Assembly (NCBI GenBank): GCA_034769895.1
Contig: CM068373.1
Location: 438,259,080-438,323,079, forward strand
Direction: 5' to 3'
DNA: 64,000 bases
Source: Magicicada septendecula
Lineage: Eukaryota; Arthropoda; Insecta; Hemiptera; Cicadidae
This document shows, one piece after another, positions 56,748-64,000 of this stretch. The notes below the pieces were generated by a model that was given only the letters and a program-made list of their open reading frames with translations, ran no database searches and was not told where the DNA came from. Made by a program: the position numbers and the translations under genes. The first letter of the stretch is position 1, and every line of letters begins with the position of its first letter.

Positions 56748-57694
56748 CTAGTTCGACAGTCCAGTGCTGTTTCCTGACGAACCCGCTTCAGTTGGGTGTG
56801 CCAGTTTCGATTTACAACGTCTAGCGAAATGTCCTGGCTTGTGGGATGTGTAACATCGTACACGATTGTCATCTTTATTGCCGGTCATTTCCGATCGGTT
56901 AGTATTATTATTATTAGGACTACTATTCTTCTTATTATTATTACTTTTATTATTATTACTGTTAGTATCCTTACTACTTTTGTTTTCTAAACCCATCGTT
57001 ATTCACTAATTGCTTACGCTGACGACAATTCTTTGCAAAATGTCCCAGTTTCTTACAGTTAAAGCAAATGGCGAAAAGGTTTCTTTCTTTGTTATGTGAT
57101 TTCTGCGCTTCTACATCCTCGACTTCTGCTACCATTGTAGCTATTTGTATAGCCTCGCCTCGGTAAGAGTTGATGGCATACGGTATCTAACTTGTTTTCC
57201 CACTACTCCCTGAAGACCGTTAATATAGGCAGCTAACATGCGTCTCTCTGCCTCATCATTAATTATAGCCTGCTGTGTAGGCTCGGGTACTTGTCTGATC
57301 GTTCGTGAACATAAACATCTGCACCTGTCTGCAAATTGCTCAGGGGTCTCATGTTTATACTGGGTCGCATTTTGCAAAGTGTTATAGTGAAACTGATCAA
57401 GGTGCTTTATTTTAAAGCGTTCAATAAAAATCTCTCGGAACCGCTGGTACGTCGTATGGTCACGAGTAGCTTCTTCATTACTGTTTAGATATAATGCGGC
57501 TGATCCGGTCAGCTTAAGTACAGCGACTGTAAATTTATCCGTATCCGTCCAACTACCTGATTTAGCTGCACAATCTATTTTGTTAAAGAATTCTGTTACA
57601 AGTACAGGGCCGTCTCCTGACCATTCTCTATGAGATTAGAAACAGTAAGGTCTCTAAGCATGCCGCTAACACTAGCAGTTTTTGGGTTGGTCAT
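56748..57694 (-). pseudogene. Gag of errantivirus-like element, right arm
   Basis: Mirror of 45695-46641 with the same frame breaks. Differences by eye are three codons in the Asn-rich linker region (Val/Asp, Tyr/Asn and Trp/Ser). Confidence 0.82.
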
Positions 57695-59259
57695 AATTAC
57701 CTTTTTTTCCAGGTTCAATTTTTGTTTATAATATTGCACGTTTTACAATAGAAATATAAGAAAGCTGATTAAACAACTGCAACATTAATAACTGTCTGTC
57801 GAGTGCTTATCTACTCTGTGGTTGTGGTTGCAGGAAGTGATAACAGTAAACGTACACCATAACAGTTCAAAGACACTATATTCACAGTACCAAATAATAA
57901 AGATTTCAAAGCTTATACAAATAAGTATTCCGAATAATAAAAACAAAATGTACCCACACAGACTACCCATTCGTTTACAAGATCACGTAGTGTACTCTAT
58001 CTCTAGTTTAACTATTTTGACTCTATTTACCCTTTCTTCGTCAGTACAGTTCGAATGCCCATTAATATACCTCTCAATTATCCGTTGTAGAAGAGTACAT
58101 AATACAGTTTCACACCCTTCTAACAGTACATCTGGGTCAGTGATGGGTAAGTAGTAAATAGGGCGACCACTCATGAAGATTTCTTTGGTATATCGTACAC
58201 AGGTTGTTCAGGTAAGGTTTGTTCTAACAGAGGTACAAAACGTACTGTATGTAACTTAACAACTGGCGCAGTTAAAGGAATACTTTGTGACACAGAAGGA
58301 CTAGGTAAGTTTGCTGGACTTACGTGTTGGTAGTAGGTGGTGATGGTACCTACTCTGGTCCCTACTCACATGTACAAGTTAGGAGACAACGGGTCTCGAT
58401 TAGTCACTTATCCCACAGGTAAACCAAAATTTCGAGATTCAGACATAAACTCAGTTCTATTTTTACTTTTTCTTAAACCCGATCCCATAGACATTAAATG
58501 AATATATAAGAGAGTAACACATTAAGGTGTTAACAGTCTTAAACAATTATCTTTCTAACTGACACAATAGATATTTCGTAGTCCTTCAGTCTTCAACTGG
58601 TTTGTACCCTCCCCGCATATACCCGTGGTGCATATGCTACTGAACAATAGATATACGGCACCAAAATATATTTGTTTACTTCAATTCCAAATCGTCTTTC
58701 CTAGAGTAATGCAAATTTCTTTGTTTAATATCTCAAAGCACTCTTCAATTATTGCATTTTTTCTTTCCTCTCGGACTTTACATAGTAAGTCATCTGCTGT
58801 TAAAGAAAATGAATATTCATACTTCTGAATCAACTTGACTTCATTTCCATGTTCATATTTAAAAGTAGTTAAAAATTTACTGTTACGTAAAATATAAATA
58901 TATCAAATAGCGTTCCTATTGTCTTTAGAAGCTAATCTTTCGGAATATAACAGTATGCGTAAAACATATAATCGTCAAAGAGAAATAAACCAGGCTTATC
59001 AATTACATCAGATATGTTAACATTTACATAAACATAAAATTATTCTTATTTTAAACATTCAAACATTATATCATGACCATACAAAAGAAATAAACTATTC
59101 AGTAAACAGTCGTTAAACAATCATATTTTAACAACACATTATCTATAACACATTTTTATGCAAAAGAACCGTCTGCCAAATTTATAATAATCTCCACCCA
59201 ATCACTTCACACCTTTTTGTAGGTCTTTTGCAACCTATCCCACCACAGCTGCCACCATT

Positions 59260-59841
59260 TGTCGTGACCGAGCAGTGAATCAACAACAAACTATTAAGCA
59301 ACGTGAGTAGGTTGTGTGAAATGATTGGTTACAGAGCCCAGCTTTACAATAAAAATTTTTTTATTTAACATTTAGCAAAATTGATGTTTAGATCATACTC
59401 ATGAAACACTTTTGAACACTCTTGTAGAATTACATTTCAGTACTTACAACACGCAGCACACCACACAGTAGTTATGAGGAGTGATGGAGAACATATATCA
59501 AGACGCATGCGGTACACACCCGACCCGCTCCCCAATGTTAAAGGACTTCTCTAGCAAACTGTATCAGAATAAGCCGAATAAGAACAATAAGAGCGCGATC
59601 TCACTGTTGTCAGTTTTTATAGACTTTGGTTACTATGGGATCACGGCCGGGTCACAAGGTTCGGGTTGGGCCTCCTGGAGCATCGGACAACCAATCACTC
59701 AAGGCGATGTGACATGTGAAAAGGTTAAAAGGGTCCTTTCCTCCTGTACGGGCTTGGGAATATAGGAAATTATGGTTTTCGGGGTTTTTATTAACAACTG
59801 ACATATGACCACAGTGAGACAAATTTAAATAAGTTCTCACA
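59260..59841 (-). repeat. 5' LTR of errantivirus-like element, right arm
   Basis: Mirror of 43548-44129 with several single-base differences (for example in the polypyrimidine and AGCCCAG segments). Confidence 0.7.
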
Positions 59842-59925
59842 CTCATGATAAAAGAAAGAAAGAAAGAAATCTAATATCAAAATTATAATAATTTAAATAA
59901 TGTAACTTTGCGCCTTATTACAGTC

Positions 59926-60480
59926 TCAAACTCCTGTATACATTTCATAGTTTAGCATATAACCAGTGGAAGCATCAGTTATGATAAAATCTTTCTTTTC
60001 ATTATCTTTCCTGCAAAAGAGTAGCCTAACATAACATCTGTACTCCAGTAGTCAGTTATTGTTGGTCTTAACAACAAGCGCATATGAAAATTATTGCAAA
60101 AATATTGCACATTTTATGTAACATGACATTAGGCCTACCACATAAAGCCCACACTGAGAGCTCTATTAATTTATTTTGCCTACTTAACTTTGTAATTATT
60201 ATTCCAGTATATCTATTGGTTTCTGTTTTTATAATATCAGAATCACAAAACACTAAAACAACAGAGTTCACTGCTGGTAGCATGGAATGGAAGAAGCACT
60301 TTACTTCTTCAAAAACTGGTAACTGTGGTTGGATGTCAACATCAGACCAAACAGCAGAAGCATTTTCTTGGGCACTGCTTTTTGTTATATGGGCAGCCTT
60401 GTAGTTATGTTGCCATTTTCATAGTGCTCTTCTTCATCTACGTCTGGCACAAAATCTGGGTTCTCATCTGCAATATATAT
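59926..60480 (-). pseudogene. piggyBac-type transposase remnant, right arm
   Basis: Mirror copy of 42909-43463 with the same frameshifts and internal deletion. Confidence 0.8.
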
Positions 60481-63006
60481 CTGAAAGTAATTTATGAATT
60501 TATATAAATATATACAAAGTAAATATATAAATAATAATATAAAATTTTATTTATATTTATTAGTAGAGCAAAAATAATGTTCGTAAATATGAAAAGTAAA
60601 TATATAATTTGCAATTTACAAAAAGTAAATATATAAAGTTGTGTATAAGTCTGTTAATGCATTTGCTTTCCTAAGGCCAAATTCATTTATTTGTTTTCAG
60701 AAAATTTCTAGCAAAAACCTAAGAATCTAGTGTTTATTTATTTTGTTAGTAAAACAGCAGTCATAACTCACAAACAGTTGAGCACAGAATGCGTGTGTAT
60801 GCAATGGTTATACAAATAGCAAATGAAATCTACTCAAAGTAAACAATAAAAGTGTAAACAAAGTAAAATAATTTGTAAAATTAAGTAAAAGAAATTGCAG
60901 TAACTAATGAATATGAAGGGTCCAGGGGAAGAAGGGGGAAAGTTAAAAAATTTGGAAATTTAGTTTACTGTGCCATCTCTAGGTGTTATCCAATGTCTAA
61001 ATATTACAGGTTAAGAATGGGTGTAGTGTGTAGAAAAAACTAAAAAAAGAAACTTATACAGGTTATGAAAGAGGTAAGGCAGAGCGCTACACAAAAAGAA
61101 GGAGGTAAGACAGCTGTGAGCCAACTGTTATGCACACGCCGTCATGTTACTTGAGTCTGTGTATGAGCCATAGCGTCGTGTTCGACGTGAAATCTGGCGG
61201 CACGTGGGGCGATAACCGAGCCGCATGGTGGGGTGGAGCACAGAGTACGAATATATATGGTGGGGCGGAGAGCGCGAGAGAATGCGAATGTGTTTCATTG
61301 CCCGACATAAGTTCAGTAACAGCTGATCTGATTTTTAAAATTCTTTCACCACCGTGTTTCTTGAAGTTTGAGGATGATTTTAGGCATACATTTTAACCGA
61401 CAGTTTTAACAATTTTCAAAAACAGAGTCTTCAGATAGTTCCACGTAATGAAGTTTTTTTTTATTTTCATGTAGTGAAATTTTCGGCATGCGTAAAACTT
61501 TTGTTTTATGAGAGATAGCTATATGGTGTCAAAGAGTAAAAATTATAGAAAATTCCAAATTTTATTTTGGTTTTGTTTCAATAAAATCGGCTTTTCGTTT
61601 TCGAGATATTGGCGGTTTTGTAAGAAATTTAGTTGGCGGTTTTATTAGAAATTTAGTTGGTTGGCACATGCAGCGAATTATCTTGTAACGATTTTTCTTA
61701 ATAATAAATATTACCTTAACGTAATCATATTTTAACATTTATTATATGATTCTATTTAATAATAAAAATTTCAATTTTCATGTAGTACCTTAATGTAATT
61801 TGACTTCCTGGATTTTGTTGTCCACTGATTATAAATATATCACTACTGACTAGGAACACTAATTTGTTATAAATGCTCCACGAAATTTTAAGAAGACTGT
61901 TTAACGATGAAGAAACACATTCATTTTATGAATATTTTATAAAATAATATATTAATAAGAAACAATACAGATCATATGTATAACAATGGGCCTACTGTTA
62001 TCGGATTCATTTAGGCATAAACACAAACAGGTCAATAGAAAAATTTAATAAAATAATAAAATATTGTTATCTAAAAGGAAAACGGATTAAACGACTGGAT
62101 AAAATAATCTGTGCCATATTATATCTGTTAAACGTATTAAACACTGCACATCATGTCATTTACAGTGCATACACTGTAACTCTTGCTTTCATGACTTTGT
62201 GTGTTGCCATACGAAACAATATGTGCAAACATATTCACCTTGTTTGTAGAACATTTAACAATAGGATCCCTGAGGAAAGGGAGAATGAAGATACACTCGT
62301 TATAAATATTCCGAATGACGGAGTCATATTAGAAGAACTTTAAACGAAATAAGTATCCTACAACTAAAGAAACAGAAAAGAGCGTATCTTGAAAAAAAGA
62401 AAAAAGAAATCTTGACCTGTTGTAACGGTACGGAATTAGGGGCATAAAATATCAATTCATACAGTGTTCAACCTTTTTGGAACCCAAAAACTACTAAATA
62501 AATTTTATAAACATATGAAATAAATACAGATAAAGAGCTCTAATAACGGGGGTTAAATATAAAAATGTAAAAAGGGTGAAAGAGTGTGTGAAACAAAGTA
62601 CTGGGCCATTAAGCATATTAAACACCTTGTTATAGTCATGTAAAAATATTAATCATAAGAATTGTTTTATCCTCATTTTGTATACCGATAACTTTATACG
62701 TCCTTTCCATTTAACAAAAGAAAAACTAAAAACTTATAATCGATGTATTAGTTGATAAGAAATGAGGGGAAGCTGAGCCTTTGTTATATAGGTGTAGGAA
62801 ATAACATAATTTCATTAAATATAAGAAAAATAATTAGTTTTAGTCAGCATAAACTGTGTTAATATCATTTCGCAACTCAACCCAAATAATCCCTCTGCAA
62901 CTGTTTTCGTCTATACGATCCTGGATTAAAACCCAAACGTAAGAAAAATGAAGTTTTAAAAATTTAATAAGATTTTATTATTTACAATAAATTTGTAAAG
63001 TCTCAG
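60481..63006. other. Right-arm AT-rich DNA mirroring 40383-42908
   Basis: Includes the mirror of the CpG-rich block (61089-61329) and of the tandem 24 bp unit (about 61611-61658). No coding support. Confidence 0.45.
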
Positions 63007-63029
63007 TGGCCCCCGAACAGGGACTCGAA
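63007..63029 (+). promoter_or_regulatory. Lysine-type primer binding site, right arm
   Basis: Plus-strand mirror of 40360-40382. Upstream is CAATAAATTTGTAAAGTCTCA, with a polyadenylation signal and CA end as in the 3' part of an LTR. Downstream lies about 165 bp of leader and a CAG|GTATGT splice-donor-like site near 63191. Confidence 0.7.
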
Positions 63030-63280
63030 TTTATTATTAAGAAAAAGATGTAAAGTCTCACTGTCTGCAGAATTTACAGAAATTCAGGAAAACATAGGAA
63101 CTGTAGAAAAGTTTGACTACGCAAAAAACAGATCCGGCATCTTTTAATGACACTGAAAGCAATGAAGTCAGCTGCTGAAAGGAGCTTACAGGTATGTATA
63201 ATTTTATAAAAATTAGTGTTCTGAGTCCTGATATATTTATAATTAATTTGGTTGTTAAGAAGCAAATCCAAAGCAATTGC
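63030..63280 (+). other. Leader after lysine-type primer site, right arm
   Basis: Starts with a second GTAAAGTCTCA copy (63050-63060), then about 130 bp of purine-rich leader ending in TTACAG|GTATGT. It is truncated at the outer palindrome border. Mirror: 40109-40359. Confidence 0.45.
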
Positions 63281-63673
63281 ATCATCATCATCAACGTCCG
63301 TCGTCGTCGTCGTCTCACCAACTACGGACGTGTCTATGAAACGCGGTGTACCGTCATGTTTAGAGTTTACTAACTGTTTGTCCATCCCTTCCTCATCCTC
63401 CTCTTCTTTCTGCTTACTTTTCCGTATCGGCTTTGCAGTCGTTTTACGTTTTTTTTTCAACCAACGCTTCCAAATGGTTTTCAATGGTTCCAAGATCAGT
63501 TTGTAACTTCTTGTTAGCTTTTCTTCCTCTTCTTGGTTCCCGTATTTTAACGCGCGGTATTTCTTCCGTATGTTACTGCTGATCGTTTCGATATCACGAA
63601 CGACCCGTTTCTCCTTGTCGTCCATCTTCACGAACGTCAGTAGATCGACTAACGAATCGACGTGGAAAAACAT
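63281..63673 (-). pseudogene. Polinton/Maverick-like protein N-terminus, truncated by the palindrome border
   Basis: The frame starts upstream of MDDKEKRVVRDIETISSNIR and continues KKYRALKYGNQEEEEKL and a Lys-rich then acidic stretch ending in VDDDDA, exactly where the right arm begins; the open frame then runs about 66 codons into arm DNA. Proteins with an IRKKxRALK motif near the N-terminus are, to my recollection, encoded in insect Polinton-like elements; function unknown. Codon use and lower AT content differ from the arm. Confidence 0.45.
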
Positions 63674-63768
63674 ATATTTACGTACAATCTTAGTCGTCGT
63701 TATGTAAACCTCTTTACGGAAAAGTCAACGCCCCTCCCGTTTTACACAGACAGTCTACACACGTTTGT

Positions 63769-63975
63769 TTATTCGTTCGGTGGTGGTACTGTGAAACGAT
63801 CGAAACCGATTCTGTACCGCCCGTTATCGATGGACAAGACTTTGTTGACGACAAGAAAACCGTGCCGGTCTTTCCACGCTTCAGCGTACAAGTTCTTAAA
63901 CTTTCCGAACTTCATGTCCGTGTTGACGTGATCGTTGTACGCGTGCTTCAAGTTGAGATCGTCCTGTCTAAACAA
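63769..63975 (-). CDS. C-terminal segment of a Polinton-like protein, possibly the packaging ATPase
   Basis: The minus frame ends in a stop after VPPPNE and contains LKHAYNDHVNTDMKFGKF, AWKDRHGFLVVNK and NGRYRIGFDRF. A DHVN-D-M...W-x-x-x-GFLV...GRYR-x-GF pattern resembles the C-terminus of FtsK/HerA-type genome-packaging ATPases of Polinton/adintovirus-like elements (recollection, not verified). No Walker motifs can be checked because the N-terminal part may extend past the window. No stop is visible inside, so this piece may belong to a less decayed element. Confidence 0.4.
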   Translation of the reverse strand: MFRQDDLNLKHAYNDHVNTDMKFGKFKNLYAEAWKDRHGFLVVNKVLSIDNGRYRIGFDRFTVPPPNE

Positions 63976-64000
63976 GACTATAAGGATGGCGTTGTCACGA

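Larger units (their letters stand above)
52058..63280 (-). repeat. Right arm of 23 kb inverted duplication (11223 bp)
   Basis: Mirror of the left arm. It is 19 bp longer because of the (CT)31 tract at 55441-55502 compared with (AG)19 at 47887-47924. The env sequence in the spacer continues naturally from this arm's pol on the minus strand, so this arm preserves the original element order on its inner side. Confidence 0.97.

Noticed and set aside
40109-63280. Arms interpreted as a giant foldback transposon
   Set aside because: Arms consist of several independent nested elements and the borders show no common terminal motif or target duplication; an inverted duplication is simpler.

Overview
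The window is eukaryotic and almost entirely repeat-derived. AT-rich DNA, long dinucleotide microsatellites, BEL/Pao and Ty3/gypsy elements, an RTE-clade LINE, piggyBac and hAT debris, a Polinton-like fragment and an errantivirus-type Env point to an arthropod, most likely an insect. I cannot name the species. I see no intact single-copy host gene; the best candidate for a non-mobile gene is a C2H2 zinc-finger exon at 24.6-25.8 kb. No tRNA, rRNA, CRISPR array or bacterial operon is visible.

Layout. (1) 1-15150, minus strand: one Ty3/gypsy element (Gypsy-A) with a lysine-type primer binding site and an apparently giant LTR (about 4.1 kb if read from the primer site outwards). Its reverse transcriptase/RNase H segment is absent, and in that place sits a 4.4 kb DNA element with ~100 bp inverted ends, which itself holds an RTE LINE flanked by a 14 bp target-site duplication: three levels of nesting. 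(2) 15.2-24.3 kb: two gag remnants (B minus, C plus), an RTE 3' end, a hairpin MITE, microsatellites and AT-rich DNA. (3) 24.5-26.0 kb: a C2H2 array of 12 intact fingers with a five-finger higher-order repeat and a decayed tail. (4) 27.1-30.6 kb: a hAT fragment and two decayed copies of a transposon protein family with a D-x-CGGQNKN motif. One copy keeps a recognisable GT-AG intron. (5) 30613-38676, minus strand: a BEL/Pao element with both LTRs and a near-perfect 5 bp target duplication, broken by frameshifts, a minisatellite and a 1.5 kb insertion. (6) 40109-63280: a near-perfect inverted duplication (arms 11204 and 11223 bp, spacer 745 bp). Each arm carries a lysine-type primer binding site next to an LTR-like end, a piggyBac remnant, and an errantivirus-like element (5' LTR, gag, protease interrupted by a 1.5 kb insert, partial RT, RNase H, integrase). 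The spacer holds part of env. (7) 63281-64000: Polinton/Maverick-like gene pieces, one of them cut by the outer edge of the palindrome.

Working together. No element is intact, so none is likely to be autonomous. The notable architecture is collective: from 1 to 38.7 kb most coding remnants lie on the minus strand, and the region ends in a >23 kb snapback structure made of retroelement sequence. That is what a small-RNA source locus (piRNA cluster and/or long hairpin RNA) would look like. This is inference; an assembly fold-back artefact must be excluded first, although scattered differences between the arms argue against a simple one. Two hammerhead-ribozyme-like folds of the Penelope-element type are also visible (38.74 kb, and 47.63/55.72 kb in the two arms).
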